A DNA stretch of 64,000 nucleotides from Schoenoplectus triqueter (taxonomy: Eukaryota; Streptophyta; Magnoliopsida; Poales; Cyperaceae): the NCBI GenBank assembly GCA_964058805.1, contig CAXKVV010002149.1, positions 310,001 through 374,000 on the forward strand. Reading direction: 5' to 3'. Under the pieces are notes generated by a model, which was given only the letters and a program-made list of their open reading frames with translations, was not told the origin of the DNA and ran no database searches. Of this stretch, positions 50,301-64,000 are shown one piece after another. Position numbers and translations under genes: made by a program. Positions within the stretch are counted from its first letter, which is position 1, and the number at the start of each line of letters is the position of its first letter.

Positions 50301-53300
50301 TTTAAATTATTTGATTGAGTTTTTCAAACCTTTTGCCGCATAACTGCATATAATTTCGTACAAATTAATATATTTACTCATAATTACGTCTATTATAAGA
50401 TTATCTAATTAAAACTTCTATATGAATATTCTATGATGCTAATTAAGCACAAAACAAAAGTAAGATGCATTAAAAACTGCTGTTTAAACTAATTGTTTGA
50501 CTTTTTTATAATTTTTAGCCCATAAATACACATAATTTCGTGCAAATTAAGATTGTTCAGTTAACACCTCGATATGAATATTCTACGACACTATTTTCTC
50601 CCAAAACATAAGTAAGATGCATTAGAAACAGCTATTTGAAAAAGTTATTTGAGTGTTTCAAAATTTTTGGCCCCATAACTACACATAATTTAGTGAAAGT
50701 CAAAATAATCACTCCTAATTATGCCTATTAAAATATTATCTAATTAACACTTCAGTATGACCATTCTACAACACTAATTTTGCACAAAACATAAGTAGGA
50801 GGCTTTAAAAACAGCTGTTTAAACAAGTTGTTTGAGCTTTTTAAAAAATTTGGGCCGCATAATTACACATAATTTCTTATAAATTAATATTATGACCCCT
50901 AAGCATGCCTATTATATGATCTTCTAATTAAAACTTCGATATGAATATTCTACGACTCTAATTTTTCACAAAACATAAGTAAGATGCATTAAAAACAGCT
51001 GTTTAAACAAGTTATTTGAGTTTTTCAAAATTTTGTCTGCATAGCTACACATAATTTCTTATAAATTAATATAATTACTCCTAAATATGCCTATTGTAAG
51101 ATTCTTTCAATAAAACTTCGATATGAATATCCTACAACACTAATTTTGCACAAAACATAAGTAAGATGCATTAAAAACAGCTGTTTAAACGAGTTGTTTG
51201 ATGTTTCCAATTTTTTTGGCTGCATAACTGCATATAATTTCGTATAAATTAATATAATTACTCCTAATTACGCCTGTTATAAGATTTTTCACTTAACACT
51301 TTGATATGAATATTCTACGATACAAATTTTTCACAAAACGTAAGTAAGATGCATTAGAAACTGCTATTTAAAAAACTTGCTTGAGTTTTCTACATTTGAG
51401 CCCTCATAACTACACATAATTTCGTGAAAATTAATATAACTACTCCTAATTACTCCTATTATAAAGTTGTCCAATTAAAAATTTGATATGAATATTCTAT
51501 AATGCTAATTTTGCACAAAATATAAAGTAAGATGTGTTAAAAACTGTTGTCTAAACAAGTTGTTTGACTTTATGAAAATTTTTGGCCGCGCAATTACACA
51601 AATTTCGTGCAAATTAAACTAATTACTCCTTGTTACGCCTATTATAAGATTGTCCTATTAAAACTTCGATATGAATATTTCATGATGCTAATTTTGCGCA
51701 AAACATAAGTAAGATGTATTAAAAATTGTTGTTTAAACAAGTTGTTTGAGGCTTTCAAAAATTTTGGCCGCATAACTACGTATAATTCCATCAAAATTAA
51801 TACAATTACTCCTAATTACGCCAATTATAAAATTGTCCAACTAAAAATTCGATATGAATATTCTATAACGCTAATATTGCACAAAACACAAGTAAGATGC
51901 GTCAAAAGCTGTTGTTTAAACAAGTTGTTTGCCTTTATAAAAAATTTTGGCCGCATAACTACACATAATTTGGTGTAAATTAATATAATTTACTCATAAT
52001 TGTGTCTATTATAAGATTGTTCAATTAACACTTCAAAATGAATATTTTAGGGCACTATTTTCCCCCAAAACATAAGTAAGATGCATTAGAAACTGCTATT
52101 TACAAAAATTAAGTTTTTCAACATTTTTGGCCTCATAACTACATATAATTTCGTAAAAAATAATATAATTACTCCTAATTATGCCCCATTAAAATATTAG
52201 CCAATTAACAGTTCGATATGAACATTCTACGACACTAATTTTGCACGAGACATAAGTAGGATGCATTAAAAACACATGTTTATTGCATAAGTACACATAA
52301 TTTCATGCAAATTGATATAATTACTCCTAATTATGTCTATTATAAGATTGTTCAATTAGCACTGCGATATGAATATCCTACGACACTAATTTTTCAAAAA
52401 ACATAAGTAAGATATATTAGAAACTGTTGTGTAAACAAGTTGCTTAAAATTTTTAACATTTTTTTACTCATAACTATACATAATTTCATGAAAATTAATA
52501 TAATTACTCCTATTAGTAGATTATCCAATCAACACTTCGATATGAACATTGTCCGATACAAATTTTGCACAAAACATAAATAAGATGCATTAAAAACGGT
52601 TGTTTAAACAAGTTGTTTGAGTTTTTAAAATTTGTTGGCCGCATAACTATGTATAATTTCATGAAAATTAATATAATTACTCCTAATTATGCCTATTATA
52701 TGATTGTCCAGTTAAAACTTAGATATGAATATTCTATAACGCTAATTTTGCACAAATATAAGTAAGATGCATTCGAAACTGTTTTTTAAACAAGTAGTTT
52801 AAGATTTTCAACATTTTTTGAATCAAAACTACACATAATTTCGAGCGAATTAATATAATTCCGCCTAACTATCTCTATTATAAGATTGTCAAATTAACAC
52901 TTCGATATGAATATCAGAGGACACTAATTTTTCATCAGGCATAAGTAAGATACATTAGAAATTGCTGTTTAAACAAGTTGTTTAAGATTTTTAACATTTA
53001 TTGCCTCATAACGACACAAAATTTCATAAAAATTAATATAATTACTCCTAATTATTCCTATTAGAACATTATCCAATTAACACTTTGATATGAACATTCT
53101 ACAACACGAATTTTGCATAAAAAATAAGTAAGATGCATTAAAAATTGCTGTTTAAACAAGTTGTTTGAGTTTTTTAAATTTTTTTACTGCATAAATGCAC
53201 ATAACATCGCGCAAATTAATATAATTACTCCCAATTATGCCTATTATATAATTATCCAATTGACACTCCAATATGAATATCTTATAACAATATTTTTTTC

Positions 53301-56300
53301 ATAAAACATAAATAAGATACATCTGAAACTGCTGTTTAAACAAGTTATTTAAGATTTTCAAACTTTATTGTCTCATAACTACTCATAATATCGTGAAAAT
53401 GAATATAATTACTCCTAATTGTTCCTATTAGAAGATTATCCAATTAATACTTCGATATGAATATTCTACGACACTAAGTTTGCACAAAACATAAGTAAGA
53501 TGTTTTAAAAACAGCAATTTAAATTATTTGATTGAGTTTTTCAAACCTTTTGCCGCATAACTGCATATAATTTCGTACAAATTAATATATTTACTCATAA
53601 TTACGTCTATTATAAGATTATCTAATTAAAACTTCTATATGAATATTCTATGATGCTAATTAAGCACAAAACAAAAGTAAGATGCATTAAAAACTGCTGT
53701 TTAAACTAATTGTTTGACTTTTTTATAATTTTTAGCCCATAAATACACATAATTTCGTGCAAATTAAGATTGTTCAGTTAAAACCTCGATATGAATATTC
53801 TACGACACTATTTTCTCCCAAAACATAAGTAAGATGCATTAGAAACAGCTATTTGAAAAAGTTATTTGAGTGTTTCAAAATTTTTGGCCCCATAACTACA
53901 CATAATTTAGTGAAAGTCAAAATAATCACTCCTAATTATGCCTATTAAAATATTATCTAATTAACACTTCAGTATGACCATTCTACAACACTAATTTTGC
54001 ACAAAACATAAGTAGGAGGCTTTAAAAACAGCTGTTTAAACAAGTTGTTTGAGCTTTTTAAAAAATTTGGGCCGCATAATTACACATAATTTCTTATAAA
54101 TTAATATTATGACCCCTAAGCATGCCTATTATATGATCTTCTAATTAAAACTTCGATATGAATATTCTACGACTCTAATTTTTCACAAAACATAAGTAAG
54201 ATGCATTAAAAACAGCTGTTTAAACAAGTTATTTGAGTTTTTCAAAATTTTGTCTGCATAGCTACACATAATTTCTTATAAATTAATATAATTACTCCTA
54301 AATATGCCTATTGTAAGATTCTTTCAATAAAACTTCGATATGAATATCCTACAACACTAATTTTGCACAAAACATAAGTAAGATGCATTAAAAACAGCTG
54401 TTTAAACGAGTTGTTTGATGTTTCCAATTTTTTTGGCTGCATAACTGCATATAATTTCGTATAAATTAATATAATTACTCCTAATTACGCCTGTTATAAG
54501 ATTTTTCACTTAACACTTTGATATGAATATTCTACGATACAAATTTTTCACAAAACGTAAGTAAGATGCATTAGAAACTGCTATTTAAAAAACTTGCTTG
54601 AGTTTTCTACATTTGAGCCCTCATAACTACACATAATTTCGTGAAAATTAATATAACTACTCCTAATTACTCCTATTATAAAGTTGTCCAATTAAAAATT
54701 TGATATGAATATTCTATAATGCTAATTTTGCACAAAATATAAAGTAAGATGTGTTAAAAACTGTTGTCTAAACAAGTTGTTTGACTTTATGAAAATTTTT
54801 GGCCGCGCAATTACACAAATTTCGTGCAAATTAAACTAATTACTCCTTGTTACGCCTATTATAAGATTGTCCTATTAAAACTTCGATATGAATATTTCAT
54901 GATGCTAATTTTGCGCAAAACATAAGTAAGATGTATTAAAAATTGTTGTTTAAACAAGTTGTTTGAGGCTTTCAAAAATTTTGGCCGCATAACTACGTAT
55001 AATTCCATCAAAATTAATACAATTACTCCTAATTACGCCAATTATAAAATTGTCCAACTAAAAATTCGATATGAATATTCTATAACGCTAATATTGCACA
55101 AAACACAAGTAAGATGCGTCAAAAGCTGTTGTTTAAACAAGTTGTTTGCCTTTATAAAAAATTTTGGCCGCATAACTACACATAATTTGGTGTAAATTAA
55201 TATAATTTACTCATAATTGTGTCTATTATAAGATTGTTCAATTAACACTTCAAAACGAATATTTTAGGGCACTATTTTCCCCCAAAACATAAGTAAGATG
55301 CATTAGAAACTGCTATTTACAAAAATTAAGTTTTTCAACATTTTTGGCCTCATAACTACATATAATTTCATAAAAAATAATATAATTACTCCTAATTATG
55401 CCCCATTAAAATATTAGCCAATTAACAGTTCGATATGAACATTCTACGACACTAATTTTGCACGAGACATAAGTAGGATGCATTAAAAACACATGTTTAT
55501 TGCATAAGTACACATAATTTCATGCAAATTGATATAATTACTCCTAATTATGTCTATTATAAGATTGTTCAATTAGCACTGCGATATGAATATCCTACGA
55601 CACTAATTTTTCAAAAAACATAAGTAAGATATATTAGAAACTGTTGTGTAAACAAGTTGCTTAAAATTTTTAATATTTTTTTACTCATAACTATACATAA
55701 TTTCATGAAAATTAATATAATTACTCCTATTAGTAGATTATCCAATCAACACTTCGATATGAACATTGTCCGATACAAATTTTGCACAAAACATAAATAA
55801 GATGCATTAAAAACGGTTGTTTAAACAAGTTGTTTGAGTTTTTAAAATTTGTTGGCCGCATAACTATGTATAATTTCATGAAAATTAATATAATTACTCC
55901 TAATTATGCCTATTATATGATTGTCCAGTTAAAACTTAGATATGAATATTCTATAACGCTAATTTTGCACAAATATAAGTAAGATGCATTCGAAACTGTT
56001 TTTTAAACAAGTAGTTTAAGATTTTCAACATTTTTTGAATCAAAACTACACATAATTTCGAGCGAATTAATATAATTCCGCCTAACTATCTCTATTATAA
56101 GATTGTCAAATTAACACTTCGATATGAATATCAGAGGACACTAATTTTTCATCAGGCATAAGTAAGATACATTAGAAATTGCTGTTTAAACAAGTTGTTT
56201 AAGATTTTTAACATTTATTGCCTCATAACGACACAAAATTTCATAAAAATTAATATAATTACTCCTAATTATTCCTATTAGAACATTATCCAATTAACAC

Positions 56301-59300
56301 TTTGATATGAACATTCTACAACACGAATTTTGCATAAAAAATAAGTAAGATGCATTAAAAATTGCTGTTTAAACAAGTTGTTTGAGTTTTTTAAATTTTT
56401 TTACTGCATAAATGCACATAACATCGCGCAAATTAATATAATTACTCCCAATTATGCCTATTATATAATTATCCAATTGACACTCCAATATGAATATCTT
56501 ATAACAATATTTTTTTCATAAAACATAAATAAGATACATCTGAAACTGCTGTTTAAACAAGTTATTTAAGATTTTCAAACTTTATTGTCTCATAACTACT
56601 CATAATATCGTGAAAATGAATATAATTACTCCTAATTGTTCCTATTAGAAGATTATCCAATTAATACTTCGATATGAATATTCTACGACACTAAGTTTGC
56701 ACAAAACATAAGTAAGATGTTTTAAAAACAGCAATTTAAATTATTTGATTGAGTTTTTCAAACCTTTTGCCGCATAACTGCATATAATTTCGTACAAATT
56801 AATATATTTACTCATAATTACGTCTATTATAAGATTATCTAATTAAAACTTCTATATGAATATTCTATGATGCTAATTAAGCACAAAACAAAAGTAAGAT
56901 GCATTAAAAACTGCTGTTTAAACTAATTGTTTGACTTTTTTATAATTTTTAGCCCATAAATACACATAATTTCGTGCAAATTAAGATTGTTCAGTTAACA
57001 CCTCGATATGAATATTCTACGACACTATTTTCTCCCAAAACATAAGTAAGATGCATTAGAAACAGCTATTTGAAAAAGTTATTTGAGTGTTTCAAAATTT
57101 TTGGCCCCATAACTACACATAATTTAGTGAAAGTCAAAATAATCACTCCTAATTATACCTATTAAAATATTATCTAATTAACACTTCAGTATGACCATTC
57201 TACAACACTAATTTTGCACAAAACATAAGTAGGAGGCTTTAAAAACAGCTGTTTAAACAAGTTGTTTGAGCTTTTTAAAAAATTTGGGCCGCATAATTAT
57301 ACATAATTTCTTATAAATTAATATTATGACCCCTAAGCATGCCTATTATATGATCTTCTAATTAAAACTTCGATATGAATATTCTACGACTCTAATTTTT
57401 CACAAAACATAAGTAAGATGCATTAAAAACAGCTGTTTAAACAAGTTATTTGAGTTTTTCAAAATTTTGGCTGCATAGCTACACATAATTTCTTATAAAT
57501 TAATATAATTACTCCTAAATATGCCTATTGTAAGATTCTTTCAATAAAACTTCGATATGAATATCCTACAACACTAATTTTGCACAAAACATAAGTAAGA
57601 TGCATTAAAAACAGCTGTTTAAACGAGTTGTTTGATGTTTCCAATTTTTTTGGCCGCATAACTGCACATAATTTCGTATAAATTAATATAATTACGCCTG
57701 TTATAAGATTTTTCACTTAACACTTTGATATGAATATTCTACGATACAAATTTTTCACAAAACGTAAGTAAGATGCATTAGAAACTGCTATTTAAAAAAC
57801 TTGTTTGAGTTTTCTACATTTGAGCCCTCATAACTACACATAATTTCGTGAAAATTAATATAACTACTCCTAATTACTCCTATTATAAAGTTGTCCAATT
57901 AAAACTTTGATATGAATATTCTATAATGCTAATTTTGCACAAAATATAAGTAAGATGTGTTAAAAACTGTTGTCTAAACAAGTTGTTTGACTTTATGAAA
58001 ATTTTTGGCCGCGCAATTACACAAATTTCGTGCAAATTAAACTAACTACTCCTTGTTACGCCTATTATAAGATTGTCCTATTAAAACTTCGATATGAATA
58101 TTTCATGATGCTAATTTTGCGCAAAACATAAGTAAGATGCATTAAAAATTATTGTTTAAACAAGTTGTTTGAGGCTTTCAAAAATTTTGGCCGCATAACT
58201 ACGTATAATTCCATCAAAATTAATACAATTACTCCTAATTACGCCAATTATAAAATTGTCCAACTAAAAATTCGATATGAATATTCTATAACGCTAATAT
58301 TGCACAAAACACAAGTAAGATGCGTCAAAAGCTGTTGTTTAAACAAATTGTTTGCCTTTATAAAAAATTTTGGCCGCATAACTACACATAATTTGGTGTA
58401 AATTAATATAATTTACTCATAATTGTGTCTATTATAAGATTGTTCAATTAACACTTCAAAACGAATATTTTAGGGCACTATTTTCCCCCAAAACATAAGT
58501 AAGATGCATTAGAAACTGCTATTTACAAAAATTAAGTTTTTCAACATTTTTGACCTCATAACTACATATAATTTCATAAAAAATAATATAATTACTCCTA
58601 ATTATGCCCCATTAAAATATTAGCCAATTAACAGTTCGATATGAACATTCTACGACACTAATTTTGCACGAGACATAAGTAGGATGCATTAAAAACACAT
58701 GTTTATTACATAAGTACACATAATTTCATGCAAATTGATATAATTACTCCTAATTATGTCTATTATAAGATTGTTCAATTAGCACTACGATATGAATATC
58801 CTACGACACTAATTTTTCAAAAAACATAAGTAAGATATATTAGAAACTGTTGTGTAAACAAGTTGCTTAAAATTTTTAACATTTTTTTACTCATAACTAT
58901 ACATAATTTCATGAAAATTAATATAATTACTCCTATTAGTAGATTATCCAATCAACACTTCGATATGAACATTGTCCGATACAAATTTTGCACAAAACAT
59001 AAATAAGATGCATTAAAAACGGTTGTTTAAACAAGTTGTTTGAGTTTTTAAAATTTGTTGGCCGCATAACTATGTATAATTTCATGAAAATTAATATAAT
59101 TACTCCTAATTATGCCTATTATATGATTGTCCAGTTAAAACTTAGATATGAATATTCTATAATGCTAATTTTGCACAAATATAAGTAAGATGCATTCGAA
59201 ACTGTTTTTTAAACAAGTAGTTTAAGATTTTCAACATTTTTTGAATCAAAACTACACATAATTTCGAGCGAATTAATATAATTCCGCCTAACTATCTCTA

Positions 59301-62300
59301 TTATAAGATTGTCAAATTAACTCTTCGATATGAATATCAGAGGACACTAATTTTTCATCAGGCATAAGTAAGATACATTAGAAATTGCTGTTTAAACAAG
59401 TTGTTTAAGATTTTTAATATTTATTGCCTCATAACGACACAAAATTTCATAAAAATTAATATAATTACTCCTAATTATTCCTATTAGAACATTATCCAAT
59501 TAACACTTTGATATGAACATTCTACAACACGAATTTTGCATAAAAAATAAGTAAGATGCATTAAAAATTGCTGTTTAAACAAGTTGTTTGAGTTTTTTAA
59601 ATTTTTTTACTGCATAAATGCACATAACATCGCGCAAATTAATATAATTACTCCCAATTATGCCTATTATATAATTATCCAATTGACACTCCAATATGAA
59701 TATCTTATAACAATATTTTTTTCATAAAACATAAATAAGATACATCTGAAACTGCTGTTTAAACAAGTTATTTAAGATTTTCAAAATTTATTGTCTCATA
59801 ACTACTCATAATATCGTGAAAATGAATATAATTACTCCTAATTGTTCCTATTAGAAGATTATCCAATTAATACTTCGATATGAATATTCTACGACACTAA
59901 GTTTGCACAAAACATAAGTAAGATGTTTTAAAAACAGCAATTTAAATTATTTTATTGAGTTTTTCAAACCTTTTGCCGCATAACTGCATATAATTTCGTA
60001 CAAATTAATATAATTACTCATAATTACGTCTATTATAAGATTATCTAATTAAAACTTCTATATGAATATTCTATGATGCTAATTAAGCACAAAACAAAAG
60101 TAAGATGCATTAAAAACCGCTGTTTAAACTAATTGTTTGACTTTTTTATAATTTTTAGCCCATAAATACACATAATTTCGTGCAAATTAAGATTGTTCAG
60201 TTAACACCTCGATATGAATATTCTACGACACTATTTTCTCCCAAAACATAAGTAAGATGCATTAGAAACAGCTATTTGAAAAAGTTATTTGAGTGTTTCA
60301 AAATTTTTGGCCCCATAACTACACATAATTTAGTGAAAGTCAAAATAATCACTCCTAATTATGCCTATTAAAATATTATCTAATTAACACTTCAGTATGA
60401 CCATTCTACAACACTAATTTTGCACAAAACATAAGTAGGAGGATTTAAAAACAGCTGTTTAAACAAGTTGTTTGAGCTTTTTAAAAAATTTGGGCCGCAT
60501 AATTACACATAATTTCTTATAAATTAATATTATGACCCCTAAGCATGCCTATTATATGATCTTCTAATTAAAACTTCGATATGAATATTCTACGACTCTA
60601 ATTTTTCACAAAACATAAGTAAGATGCATTAAAAACAGCTGTTTAAACAAGTTATTTGAGTTTTTCAAAATTTTGTCTGCATAGCTACACATAATTTCTT
60701 ATAAATTAATATAATTACTCCTAAATATGCCTATTGTAAGATTCTTTCAATAAAACTTTGATATGAATATCCTACAACACTAATTTTGCACAAAACATAA
60801 GTAAGATGCATTAAAAACAGCTGTTTAAACGAGTTGTTTGATGTTTCCAATTTTTTTGGCCGCATAACTGCACATAATTTCGTATAAATTAATATAATTA
60901 CTCCTAATTACTCCTGTTATAAGATTTTTCACTTAACACTTTGATATGAATATTCTACGATACAAATTTTTTCACAAAACGTAAGTAAGATGCATTAGAA
61001 ACTGCTATTTAAAAAACTTGTTTGAGTTTTCTACATTTGAGCCCTCATAACTACACATAATTTCGTGAAAATTAATATAACTACTCCTAATTACTCCTAT
61101 TATAAAGTTGTCCAATTAAAACTTTGATATGAATATTCTATAATGCTAATTTTGCACAAAATATAAGTAAGATTCGTTAAAAACTGTTGTCTAAACAAGT
61201 TGTTTGACTTTATGAAAATTTTTGGCCGCGCAATTACACAAATTTCGTGCAAATTAAACTAATTACTCCTTGTTACTTCTATTATAAGATTGTCCTATTA
61301 AAACTTCGATATGAATATTTCATGATGCTAATTTTGCGCAAAACATAAGTAAGATGCATTAAAAACTGTTGTTTAAACAAGTTGTTTGAGGCTTTCAAAA
61401 ATTTTGGCCGCATAACTACGTATAATTCCATCAAAATTAATACAATTACTCCTAATTACGCCAATTATAAAATTGTCCAACTAAAAATTCGATATGAATA
61501 TTCTATAACGCTAATATTGCACAAAACACAAGTAAGATGCGTCAAAAGCTGTTGTTTAAACAAGTTGTTTGCCTTTATAAAAAATTTTGGCCGCATAACT
61601 ACACATAATTTGGTGTAAATTAATATAATTTACTCATAATTGTGTCTATTATAAGATTGTTCAATTAACACTTCAAAACGAATATTTTAGGGCACTATTT
61701 TCCCCCAAAACATAAGTAAGATGCATTAGAAACTGCTATTTACAAAAATTAAGTTTTTCAACATTTTTGGCCTCATAACAACATATAATTTCATAAAAAA
61801 TAATATAATTACTCCTAATTATGCCCCATTAAAATATTAGCCAATTAACAGTTCGATATGAACATTCTACGACACTAATTTTGCACGAGACATAAGTAGG
61901 ATGCATTAAAAACACATGTTTATTGCATAAGTACACATAATTTCATGCAAATTGATATAATTACTCCTAATTATGTCTATTATAAGATTGTTCAATTAGC
62001 ACTGCGATATGAATATCCTACGACACTAATTTTTCAAAAAACATAAGTAAGATATATTAGAAACTGTTGTGTAAACAAGTTGCTTAAAATTTTTAACATT
62101 TTTTTACTCATAACTATACATAATTTCATGAAAATTAATATAATTACTCCTATTAGTAGATTATCCAATCAACACTTCGATATGAACATTGTCCGATACA
62201 AATTTTGCACAAAACATAAATAAGATGCATTAAAAACGGTTGTTTAAACAAGTTGTTTGAGTTTTTAAAATTGGTTGGCCGCATAACTATGTATAATTTC

Positions 62301-64000
62301 ATGAAAATTAATATAATTACTCCTAATTATGCCTATTATATGATTGTCCAGTTAAAACTTAGATATGAATATTCTATAACGCTAATTTTGCACAAATATA
62401 AGTAAGATGCATTCGAAACTGTTTTTTAAACAAGTAGTTTAAGATTTTCAACATTTTTTGAATCAAAACTACACATAATTTCGAGCGAATTAATATAATT
62501 CCGCCTAACTATCTCTATTATAAGATTGTCAAATTAACACTTCGATATGAATATCACAGGACACTAATTTTTCATCAGGCATAAGTAAGATACATTAGAA
62601 ATTGCTATTTAAACAAGTTGTTTAAGATTTTTAACATTTATTGCCTCATAACGACACAAAATTTCATAAAAATTAATATAATTACTCCTAATTATTCCTA
62701 TTAGAACATTATCCAATTAACACTTTGATATGAACATTCTACAACACGAATTTTGCATAAAAAATAAGTAAGATGCATTAAAAATTGTTGTTTAAACAAG
62801 TTGTTTGAGTTTTTTAAATTTTTTTACTGCATAAATGCAAATAACATCGCGCAAATTAATATAATTACTCCCAATTATGCCTATTATATAATTATCCAAT
62901 TGACACTCCAATATGAATATCTTATAACAATATTTTTTTCATAAAACATAAATAAGATACATCTGAAACTGCTGTTTAAACAAGTTATTTAAGATTTTCA
63001 AAATTTATTGTCTCATAACTACTCATAATATAGTGAAAATGAATATAATTACTCCTAATTGTTCCTATTAGAAGATTATCCAATTAATACTTCGATATGA
63101 ATATTCTACGACACTAAGTTTGCACAAAACATAAGTAAGATGTTTTAAAAACAGCAATTTAAATTATTTGATTGAGTTTTTCAAACCTTTTGCCGCATAA
63201 CTGCATATAATTTCGTACAAATTAATATAATTACTCATAATTACGTCTATTATAAGATTATCTAATTAAAACTTCTATATGAATATTCTATGATGCTAAT
63301 TAAGCACAAAACAAAAGTAAGATGCATTAAACACTGCTGTTTAAACTAATTGTTTGACTTTTTTATAATTTTTAGCCCATAAATACACATAATTTCGTGC
63401 AAATTAAGATTGTTCAGTTAACACCTCGATATGAATATTCTACGACACTATTTTCTCCCAAAACATAAGTAAGATGCATTAGAAACAGCTATTTGAAAAA
63501 GTTATTTGAGTGTTTCAAAATTTTTGGCCCCATAACTACACATAATTTAGTGAAAGTCAAAATAATCACTCCTAATTATGCCTATTAAAATATTATCTAA
63601 TTAACACTTCAGTATGACCATTCTACAACACTAATTTTGCACAAAACATAAGTAGGAGGCTTTAAAAACAGCTGTTTAAACAAGTTGTTTGAGCTTTTTA
63701 AAAAATTTGGGCCGCATAATTACACATAATTTCTTATAAATTAATATTATGACCCCTAAGCATGCCTATTATATGATCTTCTTATTAAAACTTCGATATG
63801 AATATTCTACGACTCTAATTTTTCACAAAACATAAGTAAGATGCATTAAAAACAGCTGTTTAAACAAGTTATTTGAGTTTTTCAAAATTTTGTCTGCATA
63901 GCTACACATAATTTCTTATAAATTAATATAATTACTCCTAAATATGCCTATTGTAAGATTCTTTCAATAAAACTTCGATATGAATATCCTACAACACTAA
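44324..64000. repeat. AT-rich 18-monomer HOR satellite (right part)
   Basis: The array interrupted at 21141 continues here. Full copies start at 45156, 48373, 51590, 54807 and 58013; a partial copy starts at 61230 and runs off the window. Four copies are 3217 bp. The one from 54807 is 3206 bp: about 10 bp are missing near 57694 (ATTACGCCTG for ATTACTCCTAATTACGCCTG), and it also lacks a 1-bp insertion found in its left neighbours. Copies 48373 and 51590 share private changes (an extra A in ATATAAAGTAAG, GATGTATTAAAAATTG), so they are recent duplicates. Apart from the satellite I see nothing in these 19.7 kb. Confidence 0.95.

Noticed and set aside
12470..61618. A 78-codon plus-strand ORF repeated once per HOR copy (12470, 15687, 18904, 45308, 48525, 51742, 54959, 58165, 61382)
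   Set aside because: It recurs because the HOR recurs, starts at a non-ATG codon, spans a monomer boundary and has ordinary satellite composition. Useful only as a period marker.
7030..64000. CENP-B-box-like motif in the AT-rich monomers
   Set aside because: I looked for a TTCGTTGGAARCGGGA-type motif in representative monomers and saw none; TTCGATATGAA does not match its essential bases.

Overview
The window is nuclear heterochromatin from a plant, probably a flowering plant. Three things point there: a giant Ty3/gypsy retrotransposon whose pol carries the extra archaeal-type RNase H domain of the plant Tat lineage (Ogre, Retand and relatives); a plant mobile domain (PMD) gene with short GT-AG introns; and long arrays of a roughly 183-bp AT-rich satellite. 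I see no ordinary host gene, no tRNA or rRNA gene, and nothing bacterial. Species and chromosome cannot be named from the sequence; a centromeric or pericentromeric position is an inference.

Layout. (1) 1-6471: a tandem array of a 58-bp, moderately GC-rich satellite. It has no stop codon in any forward frame, so it produces long meaningless ORFs. (2) 6472-7029: an old, reverse-oriented LTR fragment related to the big element, holding two tandem copies of a TATA-plus-hairpin promoter module. (3) 7030-21141: an unrelated AT-rich satellite. Its monomers form an 18-monomer higher-order repeat (HOR) of 3217 bp; the copies next to the junction are diverged or truncated. (4) 21142-44323: a 23,182-bp LTR retrotransposon inserted into one HOR copy, with a 5-bp target duplication (ATGAC) and two 7035-bp LTRs that differ at only six sites I could find. 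(5) 44324-64000: the same HOR array resumes in exact register, five full copies plus partial ones, and runs off the end of the window.

The retrotransposon is the main object. On the plus strand it has a primer-binding-site candidate, a 203-aa basic ORF of unknown function, and a pol frame that starts inside reverse transcriptase and continues through RNase H, archaeal-type RNase H and a complete integrase. Gag, protease and the first part of RT are absent, yet the LTRs are almost identical, so this copy was probably mobilised by proteins from a relative. On the minus strand, convergent with pol, lies a six-exon gene whose splice sites and reading frame are all intact. It encodes a PMD protein of about 1,019-1,103 residues, and its 5' end abuts the 3' LTR. 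Structural signals include a TATA box with a covarying hairpin next to the predicted cap site, a second promoter with a consensus splice donor, and a roughly 50-nt inverted repeat that encloses the LTR end and the primer-binding site.

Limits: all alignments, counts and splice calls were made by eye. Monomer boundaries, LTR differences and the start of the PMD gene should be treated accordingly.
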